Notes: generated by a model not told the origin, from the letters alone. Shown: positions 34,409 to 50,654, counted from the first letter of the stretch. The stretch: 64,000 nucleotides of DNA from Porodaedalea pini (GCA_002794775.1 NBAY01000022.1:434001-498000); one strand, 5' to 3'. Translations and numbers: made by a program.

Positions 34409-36293
34409 AATAGTAATAGTAATAAGACTAAATTGAAATCAGCAGAATTTCCATTTGAAATTTCGATTTCTTTGAGACACAAGTACAATGAACTTACCAC
34501 TCGCTTGAAGTCGAGTGAGTAATAGGATACGTTGCAGCAATACTACGGTTAATTTCCTTGCAAAAGTAATGTGTGTTGAATTGTATTACCAGTGTGGTTT
34601 GTGTGGTAATTGAGAGGCAGCACAGTCTCTGGGGCTACAACTTCATGGATCAACTCTGTCCCACAGAGAATTATATAATAATTAGCCGACAGACAGAAGG
34701 GTGAAAGGGAAAGCAAGGACCGACTCTCTCTCCCCCGCCCATGTCAGACTCAAGAAATCCGGGAAGCAGTCCTATAAAATTCAGATGCATCCAAACCCAG
34801 CAACAAAAGCTAAGCAAGGCTCCAAGACTCTGAGCCTTGAGTAAATATTACTGAATATAAGAGTTTCCGTGCAGAAGAGTTCCTGGAGCAGGTTCACTGT
34901 GAAGAAAGAGAAGATAAATACCACGGGATTGACCTCCGGTTGGTGAAGGCCTGGAGAGGAAGTGGAGATCTGACGATGTCGGCTTTACTAACCCAAATGA
35001 TCACTCACATTGAGATGATGCACCGTGACTAGAAGTTCATGGGGAGCGCACCCGAAATCATACCTATTACCGCACCACTTCAGACTTTGTACGCACTAGT
35101 AGCGCAGTTCAGAATAGAGTCATGTCAACATGGAACATCAAACATCATTTTAGCTAGGTGTGGTGATTGGGAAAGGAGTTGAGGTACCAACCGTTAGCTA
35201 ATTTGCTTGCAATATCTTCTTTACCCATATGCGTCGCTCTTGCTATTACAGTATAAACGGAAGTCCCCTTATTCTCTCCCTTATTCTTGAGTCTCACGTA
35301 CCTCCACTATTTGAAAGGGAATGGAATAGATCTCCCGCAATGAACTAGAGGAAAGGTACAGCCGACGATGTATGAGCGAAACTAGAGCACCATTGCCCCG
35401 AGAGAGAAGGTGCATTTCAGAAAGTACTTACCGTATTTTGTAACTCCCGCTTCATCACAAGCTTATGTAAGTGAGTCCAAGCCGAGGAAGAAGTCAGAGG
35501 ATCGGAGAGCTGGCGGTCGCCGGAAGGCAGAGAGGCATATTATAATATTGTAAATATTCGGAGTCCATTCATTTCCTTCTTGATCCGGGGAGGTTTGATA
35601 TGAGTGTGGTACAAACCGGACTATGTAGTACTCCGACTCGGACGCAAATGCGGCACTAGTACTGTCAAAGGGGGAAGGAAAGGCCTCAAGGTATAAGCAT
35701 GCTATGCAGAATGCTGTTAGCCTGCTCGCAACCACGTTCGCACTACGCACAACCTTCCCGCGCATCAGACGGAAGCCAGTTTCACAGAACGCTGATCAGA
35801 GTTTTGAGGTCCCGTGTTTTTTGTTTTATTTCATCTACACATCTCTGCTACATCTAGGTATATACAATACTTCTATGTACGAGTATATCGATGACAGGAT
35901 ATCAGGATATCGGAAATATCAGGAAACCAGGATATCTTCCCCGCTTGTGCGAGTCTCCAAGAGACTCGGATGCGGCTCCATTATGAGATGCAATGTGGTA
36001 CAGTATGATTTCGTGAGCCCCGAGTCCGAAACCGTTCATAAGCTCGAATATCCGAAAAGCCCCAAAGCCCCAAAAGGGTAAAGGGTAGGAACGAGAGTGG
36101 GGAGTGCAAGGAGCGGACGAGACAGTAAAAGTACGGTCTACATACATGTATCAAACAAATTAAAAGAGATCGAGTCCGATAAGAAAGCGAGGGGATGATC
36201 CTGAGTACTAGTAGCAAGACAGCGTGGGGATCCTGAGATCGAGAGTGTAGATGAGGAGGAAGATAGGAACGGGAGAAACATCAAGAATGTCAA

Positions 36294-36326
36294 GAGGGAG
36301 GCAGGAGGGAGGCAGGAGGGAGGCAA
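36294..36326. repeat. 11-bp tandem repeat, three copies
   Basis: Three consecutive copies of GGAGGGAGGCA (first copy with one change) in a purine-rich strand. It lies about 250-280 bp downstream of the GMC oxidoreductase stop codon. Confidence 0.7.
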
Positions 36327-36573
36327 GAGGAAGGAGGAAGAACAAACTCGGCCGAGAACAAGAACATAAAGATAACAGTAACAGGAAGAATGGAATGGTA
36401 TAGACTATGCAAAGTCTGTGTGATTGCGGAGAGGAAAAAGTCTGGTATGAGTTCAAGTTCGGGCGGCGAGTGAGTGTGAGTGGGAGAGAAGGTTCAGGGT
36501 AGGGAGGGGAGAGAGGGAAAAAGAGAGGGAAAAGGAAAAACAAAACAAAAGTCTTCGTGATAGAGGAGCGCGC

Positions 36574-40725
<4,152 letters not shown>

Positions 40726-43700
40726 TCAAAACGAGGTTGGCTCCTGAATCCTTTCTCCATTTTCGTCCTCGCGAAAACGCAGCCGCGCAAGCAGAACCGA
40801 CTCCCACGGGTCGTCGACTCCCCGCACTTTTGACACCTGTGCCGAAGACCCGACCAGCTTCCGAGTTTCGCGTTTACGAGTATTTTTCTTGAACGGCGAT
40901 GTAGAAGAGGGATCGAGCGCAAAGTCTCCCCATCGTTTCCCCTCCTTGCGGTCTGCGAACACGTAGAAACGGATCTGAAAGTATGACAATTGTCACCTTC
41001 CCTGAGAACAGAGGCTTATAGCTCGAAAGGCTAGTGAGTACGAACCTGGTTAACAGGTGCCGTATAGTTGATCAAGAGAGCGTAGTCTCGCGCTTCTAAC
41101 TTACCTGTCACTGGACAACGCAAATTACATCAGTATCATTTCTTGCTTCTTGCAGCAACGGAAACTTCAATTCACCAAGAATTATGCTTCTATTGTTCAG
41201 GTAAATGTGCCCATCGGCGTATACAGCCAATATTTTTGACACGTTCCGCTTGAACCACCGCTTGGGCTCTGTGAGATCTCTAAGACGAGTATATCGTGTC
41301 TCCTCGAGGTACATGAACGCTCTCTCCTCGCCGGTATGGTTTGCCATCTTCGGTGCGCGCTTAATTTTCTCCCTATCAGAGGTAGGTCAGTCACTGCAGT
41401 GGCATCCGGAGGTGGTAAAGGACTAATTACTCTATCTCTCCGAATGTCCTTTCCTGTTTTACGACAGCCATCTGAGAGCGCATTTGCACCCTACCCGTTA
41501 TATGCTGCCTTTCCGTCTTCTCACTCACAAGCTCGAGGGCCAGTATTCCGTCCTTCCGAGCCATCGAGTCCGGCGGATGGAACGCGTTAAACAGCCTTAT
41601 GAATGAGCCATCGAGCTTCGAGATATACCCGACGTCGCCGAGGTAAGCACTAGACGGTGTCCAGAGCGGCTCTCGTACTGAGCATGAAAAGTAGACCGCG
41701 GTCAGTCCTTGTCGAGAAGAGGCAAAGTAAACAAGTGTAACACACGGGAAACATTGTATCCGTGATGCAGATTTTCCGCGAAGCACTTTACATCTTTCTG
41801 CATCTCTGTCTGAGGCTCACGCGGCGTCTTTAGGTGTCCTCTGCTATCGATATCACGTTCCTCTGTCTGAATCCCGGTTGATTTGTTTTGGACCTTCTGC
41901 CGTCTTCTGCCATCGACATTAATATTAGGTTCCCCTACCTGTATCCCAATCGACTTCTGCTGAGTCTTTGGCTGTCCCCTGCCTCCAACATTATGTTCAT
42001 CTGCCTGACTCCCAGTCGAGCTCAGATGTTTGCCTGGTTTTGAGGTGGTGTTTTCAGAATTCTTTGGAGCGACATTAGTCCTGCTATTCCTGGCAGACCC
42101 TTTGGGCGATCCACCGTGTCCAGAATCATCTCGCGTTTGTCTCGATGTTTTCTGGGAATTGGGACTGTTCATCTGCGGGGTGTCAGTGCTGCCATTCCTA
42201 CCCATAAGCAGACTTGCGATCTCCTCTCCTATTGATATTATATTCTGAGTGTGAAGGTGATGTATTAATTGAATATAAGCCACACATACCTGACTTGATA
42301 CGAGCCAGAGGTGTCTGAGTCCCAGGTCTTGGTTGCTTCGCACGTCGTTTCCCATTGCTGTCCTTCTGTATGACACGCAGCTCATCAATCGCTTTCTTCG
42401 CGAACTCGAGTCGCATTTCCAGGTTGGTCATTTCGAGATCATCAGGCTCTGAGACGGCAGGATGTTTTGAGCTAGAATGCCTTAGCGCTCCCATCCTCTC
42501 CAACTCTGTTTGCATATTTGTTTTCAATTCCTCAAGACCATAGATTGCTTGCGGAATTTCTTCTCGGCTGATTTCTAAGATCTCTGTGATCTCCATGTGG
42601 GGCGTTTGTTCAAGTATGTCGGCGAGGTCTTGAATCTCATTGATGAGACCGTCCTTGTCCTCCTCCTTTCTGTGAGCGTCTGCGAGCTCCTCGGCCTTCT
42701 TATTGATGAAACTGTCAAGTTCTTCGCGCCTCTTGTCGTCGAGACTCTCGATGCGTTCTAGTGTGCTCTCGATGGCTTCATCAGATGACTTCTTTTCGTA
42801 TACCGGTGCGAGGAACATTTCCCATTCGCCGGTCGACGTCTGCGTACCGAGGTCCTTATATTGCTCTTTCCTCTTTGTACCGTCTGGCCTAGCTAGTTCG
42901 TCGATTTTCTGCTCCACATTTCGCATGCTTCTCTGTAAATCGTTAATCTTGCCTATGACTTCTTGGTGATTTTCCCGACGCTCCTCCCTCTCTTCGATTA
43001 GAATCGTCAAGCTGCGAATAGTGCTAAAGAACTGCAGATCATACATGGGGGGGGGGGGGCATTCGCAACTTTTCCACTATAGAATGATATTTATTGCACT
43101 CACCCTGAGTTGGTCAATATGGTAGGGAACTTTCTCTCCCAATGACTGGAGCTCCATTTTGATATCGTCGCGGTATATAAAACGCTCCAGGAAAGGTCTA
43201 TTTTTCTGTTGTCTTACTGCACTTTCCACTGCTTTACAGTGTCTACGAAATTATGAATGGCATCATACCATTGCATCGTTAGATGGATCCACACTTACAC
43301 ACATAAACAACAATGGCTCACTCTATTACATACTCCATATTAATTGCCAGTTCTTTGAGTGGTACTTCATTGCCATTAGTGCCGCGTTGCAGAGCATTCA
43401 AGCATGCTTCTACGTCAGATATGGTGCTATCGAGTAAATAATTGCATATCTTTCCATTTATCTTTTTTGGTTTGTCAAAAGAGCGAGGGTGAGGAGCAAA
43501 TAAAAAAGTAGAGAAAGAAACGATGTACCCTCATATCTTTCAAGACGTCCAACGTAAAATAAATAGCACCTGCGGCGCTCGTTATAGACGACCCGGCGCC
43601 GGGTATGAGTCTCCCTGCCCTCCAAAGTACTGACGAAGTATCGAGAGCTATAATGTGAGCCAAGTGTTTGGCTTTCTTCATGAGTTCCCGTGCGCGCTGG

Positions 43701-44650
43701 TGGTGGTCATACATAAAGCAAATTGGTCAGAGTCGTATGAGACACGAACAAACTGTAGATAGGCACACACTGACCTCTAATCTCCGGTCTCTTTTACTGT
43801 TTTCGTCGGGCACCTTCTTGCCTTGCTTTTTTCGCCAGGCTACCGAATTTTTGGCCTTGGCCCTGCGGCCTGTCATCTCGTTTAAAGAGTCAAATGAAAC
43901 ATGTGAACCAGAGGATTCAGTACTACTAGTATCGTGTCTCCTAAGTGCCGGACTTTCTGGCCGTACTTGGGACGGCCTTGTACTCGTGGCCGGTGATGGG
44001 GGCGGAGAGCGCAGCGACGAGTGCGTGCTACCACGAGGTACGGACTGTGGGGAGTCTGGGGTGTTCGTGCGGTTGATAAAGTTCCTTGAGCTTTTGCGTT
44101 CCGGCACCTCAACTGGATTGCGTGCAGTGCGAGGACCCACAGCCAGAGATACTCCACCAGCAGAATCGTTCGACTCGAAAGACGATGCACGACTCGACGA
44201 GGCCTTGGTATATTTGCCATTACCTATTTCTCGATGTCTTGAATCGGCCTTCGAAGAGACAGTGTCAATGGATCTGTTGGACCTTACAGGGCGAGATTCA
44301 CTGTCAGAGGTTTCTTCGCTCTTTTTAACAGAAGACACGGAGCTATGTCCCGGTGCGACAGGTGACGAACGCCCTGGCTTGGGAGAGCCGTCCCTGCGTG
44401 TAACATCTTCTGGACGTCTTCGATCGGGTTTCTTCAGTCTATTTCGTTGTTTCTTCTCTGCAACAGGCCCAGCACTTTGCTTCGACGCACCCGATGTCGA
44501 ACGCTCTGGCTTCGAAGAGTCATCCAAATCGTGAAGTTTAACATCGGAAGTTCGAGATTGTTTCGATTTCCTCGTGAGAAAGCTGAAAAGACCTCGAGAT
44601 CGTTGATGTCCGGAACGCCGCTCGGACATGACAGGAGGCGTGCCGGGCAC
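40726..44650 (-). CDS. putative four-helix-bundle/coiled-coil protein with LC8-like motif repeats and agaricomycete C-terminal domain
   Basis: Large multi-exon gene. Exon 1 (to about 43770) codes a basic Ser/Arg-rich region of about 290 residues (LFSFLTRKSKQSR, SSKPERSTSGASKQSAG). The next exons resemble the N-terminal four-helix bundle of fungal MLKL/HeLo-like and NLR adaptor proteins: RARELMKKAKHLAHIIALDT, RLIPGAGSSITSAAGA, HCKAVESAVRQQKNRPF, LERFIYRDDIKMELQSLGEK. A charged coiled coil follows (EREERRENHQEVIGKINDLQ ... KKAEELADAHRKEEDKDGL). A disordered part has G-x-Q-x motifs, some in tandem repeats. The C-terminal module (DVGYISKLDGSFIRLFNAFH, TRYTRLRDLTEPKRWFKRNV, IRFYVFADRKEGKRWGDF, PWESVLLARLRFRED) is one I remember from unnamed agaricomycete proteins. 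Splice joins near 41050-41160 are not fully resolved. Role unknown; the four-helix call is a weak likeness, and a signalling or self-recognition role is only inferred. Met at 44629 is an alternative start. Confidence 0.6.
41797..42022 (-). repeat. tandem 22-24-residue protein repeat with G-x-Q-x motifs
   Basis: Within the gene above, SSTGSQADE, KSIGIQVGE and KSTGIQTEE recur with 22 and 24 residues between their glutamines, each followed by a basic/Gln-rich spacer (GGRGQPKTQQ, DGRRRQKVQN, DSRGHLKTPR). Two more motifs, LGTQTST and PGTQTPL, lie earlier in the same protein (about 42840 and 42320). Confidence 0.65.
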
Positions 44651-45623
44651 GAATAGCTCTCAAGCTCGCCACACAAGATATGCAGAGTACGCTGAGGGAT
44701 GTGCAACGCGAAGTATGGAGAGGAAGCTGCCGTAAAGGACGGAAGCTGTATTGCAGACCGCGCTTGATTTATCGACGATCGTCCTCTTCAGCATTGCGAA
44801 GAAACAGGCCGTGCAAAGATGTGGCGACCCGACTTGGTTCAAGTTACGCTGAAACGCCTTCCGTCGCAGACGAATGGTCATTTAATACGTATTTTTTACT
44901 TTTCGCCCTCCAGAACTTTTCCTTTTGAAGATAGCCGTGTACTGACGTACATTCAAGAGGAACGAAGCCAAGGATTATTGGTCCGCAAGTGGTCGAAACT
45001 TCAATGTCCGTAAATTTGCGTTAAGCTGTGGCTCACCTTGGAAAAGTGTCTTTTCGTGTGGCGTAAATGAAACAACTCTATTGGAGCATTCCTACGGCTG
45101 ATCTAATTAGGCAGACAGTGTCAACTCCTGCAAAGTTAACAGACGAGAGAGAGGTTAGTACTCACTCTACCTGAAGACGGTATGGTCTTATCTATCAGTC
45201 TCCTCAACTCAGTTATCCCATTTGGAGCAATGTTTCTCCAGAATTGGCAGCAAGCAAAGATTAGATGGCATTATATCTCACGGCCCTTCGGAGGTATGGG
45301 GACGCTCCGGAAGCGAATGTTCACTGGCAGGCAAGAATTAGATATCCGTGAGTAGAAATGGCATGGCACATCAACCTCAACGATCAGACGGACGTAAGAG
45401 AATATGGCCCACAGTTTACGACTATCATGTTGTATATTAGTATTAGGATGGCGAATGCATTAGTCTTAGCATCAATACTATCAATGTTGTTGAGATGATG
45501 AGGCGGGTAAGTCGAAAGGCCGTCGCGTGATATACAAGGTCACGTGATAAAGAAAGTGGTCTGATGCATTTGCAAGTGGTGCCATTATGCTCAGCTTTAA
45601 GCACTTGCTCACCGCCGCCGCCG
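44651..45623. other. divergent promoter region before SRE1
   Basis: No gene is supported; frames at 44660-45013 look accidental. A perfect TCACGTGA palindrome lies at 45540-45547. Confidence 0.4.
45540..45547. promoter_or_regulatory. TCACGTGA palindrome upstream of SRE1
   Basis: A perfect E-box palindrome 77 bp before the chosen SRE1 start. SREBP-type bHLH factors with the ERRYR basic region can bind E-boxes as well as sterol elements, so self-regulation is possible. Cbf1/USF-like factors are an equal alternative. Confidence 0.35.
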
Positions 45624-48600
45624 ATGTCTCGCCTCGCACCACCCCCGACATCGTCCACGACGAATAAGACTATGAGCAGCCCGCCGTCCACATCATCAGA
45701 CTCTGTTTCAGACAGCGGTCACAGTTCTCCGAACTCATCCCGCAGCGACTCTCCGCGCGTGGTCTTCGACCGTCAGCTCGAACCTTCCGATCCGCTGAGC
45801 TTCTTTATTGACCCCGGTACGACGGATGTGCACTCTGGATCAGGTGGCGACTCATCTGCAGAAGACTCTCTCTTCACCTCTACCCCGCCCTCATCGCATG
45901 ACAGTCCGGCGGGCGACTGGTCCGCTAGCAGCACAACGACTACCAAGGATTCTGTGGACCTACTTTGGCCGCAACCAGATTTCTCTTCGTTCTCGCTCGG
46001 CAGCTTTAACTCTATGAACAACATGGATTTTCTTGATCCTGCGCTGTTCTCCAGTGATCCCCTTTTTTCAATGGATTCGACGGTGACTGGAGCAAATAGC
46101 GCTGCACCCGCTGACCTCTCTTCGTATGCATTCAACTTTGGGATAGAAAGCTTTCCCAGTTTGCACGTTCCACCTACGGATGCAAGCGGTAGAAGGCTCA
46201 GCACAACCTCCTCCTCGTCCTCTGGGACGTCGCTGTCGCCCGTGAACGAGCATGTTCATGCAGTTCCCGGCTCTGTACCTGCTCCCCCTCATGCAGCTGG
46301 TCCTGCTCCATTGCCACCTGCTGATCAGGCTCAGCTTTCTAGCGATCGACTCATGGATGAACTTGCGGCGCGAGCGAGACAGATAGTTGGGTTGACAATG
46401 GCCTTGCCTTTAGGCGTGGACATTACGCGTAAGCCTTTCAATTAGTTCTGTATACTTTTCACGGTGTTTAGTTTCTAAACTAGCACACTCAGACAAGCAG
46501 CCAAATCAGGATCTGCAACATCCGGATGTCGCTTCTTCTAGCCCGAGTATACCAGCACCATCAGGTTACCCATCAATTATTCATTCAGGCTCTTCTTCTC
46601 CCGCACCTACTTCCACATCTACGAACGCACGTACGAAAACCTCTCATACCACTATTGAGCGGAGGTATCGCACCAATCTCAACGCGCGCATTCAGAGCCT
46701 TCGTGCGGCCGTGCCTGCGCTGCGTGTTCTGGAGGTGAAAGCAGGCAATCGCGTCGGTAACCTCTCTTTGAAGGCAGGCACCCGTCGTGTAGGCGTCGAT
46801 GTGGACGCAGATGCAGGCGAAGAGGATGTGATCGATGAGCGCGGATATATCGACGGCGTGAAAGTTGCTCGAAAGGGGAGCAAGGCGAACGTGCTCGGCA
46901 AGGCTGTCGAATACATCCGCGTGCTCAAGCGGCGTGAAATGCGTTTGAGGCGTGAGCAGGATGGACTGAAGGCGCTTGTGCGTAGCCTTGTGGGAGGACC
47001 CGAGCTCGTGCAACAGTGGGAAACAATGTGGCGGGAGCGCTTCGGTGGTCCGGAGAAGGATGAGGTGGATGGTGAGGACGGGGAAGCGGACGACGAGAAC
47101 GAGGATGGCGAGGATGAAGATGATGCAGATGACAAGGAGGATGCGTCGGGCACTACTTCGGGAAAGAAGAGGAAACGTGCCAAAGTCGATTCGTTATCTT
47201 CTGTGAAAGGCAAGGGAAGGAAAGGCACGGCTGCAACCGCTGAACCGGAGGGCTCTGACTTCACTCAGGCAACGCAGCCCGTTCCCATTCTGCCTTCACA
47301 AGAGTATATAAAACCTATGGGTACCCTATCATTGTCTGTGCCTATGCAGCCGGAGAAAAGGAAACGTGGCCGCCCTCGCAAGGTTCCGCTGCCTCCTGTT
47401 GCTGCGCCTAACGATCTGGCACAGAATGTCTTCGCGACACCCTTTTCATCTCAGCCGTTCCAGCGGCAGCCTGTTGTCGCAATGCCAGCGTCTAATGAAA
47501 TAAAGATGGAAGTCGATCCGGCGGCGATAACGCAAGGCGAGACTCAGCCGCATTCTCAGGCTCAGTCTCAGCCTGGTCAGCAATATCTTCTTGCTGCATT
47601 CGCCTTCTTCTCTTTCTTTAACTCTCCGTTATCATATTCCACCTCATCCTCTTGGAGTAACACCAGACATGCTACGCACTCTCATACTCATTCCGGCTCA
47701 GTCCTTGGCGATCCTCGTCCTGAGGTCATCACCGCAGGGTGGGGCCGAACGCCAACGGCCGTACTCACGTTTGGCTGGCGCGACGCCGTACAACTGACGC
47801 ATCTCGCTGTCTCAGTCCTCCTGCTCCTTTCCATCGTCTCGCCATGGCTCCCTCGCCTCGCGAGACACATCCCACGCGCTCTGAAGCCTATTATAGGCGT
47901 GCCGATCGCTCCCATCGACTCGGATACCCCTATCGCTACGGAGACGGCCTCGGACGACGAGTACGCTAGTGAGGGAGAAAAAGCAGATGCCGCAGCGCGC
48001 TTGGTACTCCTCTCTGCGCTCCGCAAGGGCCGCAGGCTCGCACCTGTGACGGAAGCTCAACTCTTACGTGAAGCTCTTGGTCTAGGACCGGGTGTGCTGG
48101 GCTTGTTATTATCACTAACACGTCAGGTGGGATCCCCGGGCAAGAGTCGCTCACGATATGGGCTTGAGCGCCGAATGCTCGAGCAGAAGGCATTCCTGAG
48201 GCTTGCAGAGCTAGTTGCCCTAGATGGTGAGCTCTTCCTCGCCTGTCTCGACTTTTCTTTGGAGGATGTAATTCTTATTTTTTCTTAGCAAGGGCTTCAG
48301 TAACGACACGAATCCAGACATACCTTCATGCTTTCAAGTTCTTCTACATCTTTTCAGCGTCTGTGACTGATATCTCGACGCTTGCTCTGGTCATTCAACC
48401 TATATGGCGTGCAAAGAGCGCATCGTTATGGGCTTTGGCTCTCAACCGAGCACAGGGGAAAGGTTCATCTAGCCCGCATATTTGCAGAGCATATGAGACG
48501 TACATTTTAGAGAGTATGTCCGTCGACGAAGCTGCGCTCAAAGTGTCGAGACTGGACCGAGGTGCAGCGACATGTGTCGCTAAGAACGTAGACCCCTTCT

Positions 48601-49289
48601 GTGCTGATGCTGGAAGCGAGGAAGACAACGAAGGCGAATACTGTGAACCAATGGGTCCGCTCGCCGTTCTTGCCAGGCAGGCCGTCCGCGATTTCGTCCG
48701 GGTACATGCGGAACCTGTCTTTTTGCAGACGGTCCCTGATGATGAAGACGATCATTGTTCCGTGGCAGGGTCTGGTAATTGCGATCCGGACGCTACGGAA
48801 CGCGAGATTCGCCGCGTCGTTGCTGCAGGACGCTCGCTTGATACGCGCACTGCGGCGCTCGCGGACGTTTTCGAGCGTGTCTGCAATCCAACATCCTCAC
48901 GCTTCGCATTCGATGCGGCACTGGACTCTGAAGAACTTGAGGGTGCGTCCAGTGAATTAGCGGATGCAGATATTGAACTTCGCGCTCTGCTACGCGCCAT
49001 TGTGCTCTACCGCCGCATCTTCCCGTCGATGCTGCTGAGTGTCACAGCGGGTGCCGACGCTGGTACAAGCTGCCGTGCGACGAGCTCTGGCATCTCTATC
49101 TCGTTGACGCCGATGCCTTCGCCACCGCCGTCGCCGTCACGGCGGAACGCGGTGCTCCATCTAGCGCTGCGTCGGTGCCTGGACTCGGCGGCGTTTGACC
49201 GGGGGGATGCATTGGAGGATGCTCGTGATCGCGTCGTAGACATGCTGACGGCGGAGAGCAGCGGGTGGTCGAAGCGACTGCAGTACTGA
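45624..49289 (+). CDS. SRE1: SRE1, sterol regulatory element-binding protein (bHLH, two membrane spans)
   Basis: Membrane-bound transcription factor that senses sterol and oxygen supply; the N-terminal part is released to activate ergosterol and hypoxia genes. Ser/Pro-rich activation region first (DPLSFFIDPGTTD, NNMDFLDPALFSSDP). The basic helix is SHTTIERRYRTNLNARIQSL, with the SREBP-specific tyrosine. The loop is about 60 residues long (GVDVDADAGEEDVIDERG) before GSKANVLGKAVEYIRVLKR. Then comes an acidic tract, an AT-hook-like KRGRPRKVPLPP, a membrane segment near LLAAFAFFSFF (47590), another at LAVSVLLLLSIVSPWL (47800), and a C-terminal fungal SREBP domain through VFERVCNPTSSRF to the stop at 49289. 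Introns fit at about 46428-46491 and 48228-48288. Three in-frame Met codons (45564, 45624, 45672) are possible starts; 45624 is chosen. Confidence 0.86.
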
Positions 49290-50654
49290 TACCGACTGAT
49301 TTTGAATAATTTATGGTGGATGATCTGATGTTTTGTTGTTTAGTTTGTGGACTGCTGTTTGTTTTGCTGTATTTGGTCTTATGATTTATAATAATTGTAT
49401 TTGTGCTTGTTGCCCTGGCGCTTGATAGGCGTCAAAGGTTTAGTAATTGTCGTTTGTTGTGTTTTAGAACGGCAATAGAACCTACATACAACTACAATAT
49501 TTATGTGTCATCTAGCGGGACTACCCTCTTTCTCTGAGTTACGAGAAGGAATTTTGAGTCCGAGTCTGGAGTGGCTTTTCTGTCTTATGAGGAAATACTT
49601 GGAAACGCGTTCCCATCTATTCTTCATCCAATCATTTGGGCTACAGCGAAGGCAGTAGATCGTCCAGCACGTTCCTTAGAGAAGTGGAAGTTGTAGAGAA
49701 AGATCCTATGCCCGAGTCATAGACTCGGAACCACATATCTCGACCAGTGCGTCTCGCTATACCACGTCTCAGCGTCGCGAAGGTGTCTATCTGAAGGTAT
49801 AAGACCCCTTCCTGCTTATGTTGACTTGTTAGGTTGCTGATAACTTCAATCAAGCAGGACTCTTGCTCTCATCTCGCCGACCCCAAGCGCCCAACTCGGG
49901 TCCGGCGGCTGCATCATGATGTGTAGCTATCACCCGGGTAAAACTGTGTGCAAGGTTTTCAAGATTGCGTCCAGACTGACATTCCCACTTGTACACTGGA
50001 CATCAACATCATCAAAAGGGATGGAAAAGTGATGCAGGACCGATTGCTCGTTTTCTGAGTCGGAACACAGGCTATCCTCTTTTTTTGTACAGCTTCAGCG
50101 CTCATCGAGTGCCGCTGAGAGCTGCGGAAATGTTCTTTTTTTCTTCTATTCACATACTTACTCCGAGTCGCTTCAAGTCAATCATTATTGGGCGCTGATT
50201 AGTGCGTGTTTACAGCCTTCGCAAGGACTTTCGCAAGAGGCTGGCCGAAAGGCCGACCGAGCTGATGTCGGGCGCATAAACTCATTCAGTTGTTATCTCC
50301 TCTCCTGCGGTCCCTGATACTAATCCTTATCTCGGGAAAAGGCCTGAAAATGCATTTCTTTTGACCGCGACAAAGCTATGTATCGTCAGTAGGAACATGC
50401 AGTCAAGCTGATTCATTGAGAGACTGTTTGGGTAATAGCTGATATCACCACCAAGTGCCGTGGGACTTCTAACCCGATGTCAATGCTTGCGAAAATGCTT
50501 GCGAAAGCTCTAAATACGATCTATTGTCTCTATGCAATACAACCAGAATCTTCCTAACTCTACGCATCACTATTCACAACTCAATTGATCATATACATAA
50601 CTACATGCGCTCTCTAGAGGATATGAGAATTGAGGGATGATGAGATTGAAAAAC
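49290..50654. other. 1.36-kb intergenic region
   Basis: No gene is recognised. A 70-codon minus-strand frame at 49641-49853 has no known features. T-rich SRE1 3' UTR sequence occupies the first 200 bases. Confidence 0.35.

Larger units (their letters stand above)
33627..36573. other. 2.9-kb gene-poor interval
   Basis: No intact gene. It contains composite element copy 3 (34364), a 60-codon open stretch without its own ATG at about 34845-35032 (includes AEEFLEQVHCEERED), a 47-codon frame from 35039 (starts MGSAPEIIPITAPL), GGATATC repeats at 35895-35935, an 11-bp triplicated repeat (36294-36326) and long purine runs to 36550. The short coding-like stretches could be relics of a gene or element, but I cannot name one. 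Confidence 0.35.

Noticed and set aside
34560..35460. possible LTR retrotransposon remnant
   Set aside because: No paired LTRs, primer-binding site, or reverse transcriptase or integrase motif is visible.
36208..36543. 111-codon minus-strand frame rich in Pro/Leu/Ser
   Set aside because: It only translates a pyrimidine-rich tract with an 11-bp tandem repeat and has no domain features.
43668..44534. 288-codon plus-strand open frame
   Set aside because: Antisense to the Ser/Arg-rich first exon of the four-helix/coiled-coil gene. The sense frame continues into recognisable later exons.
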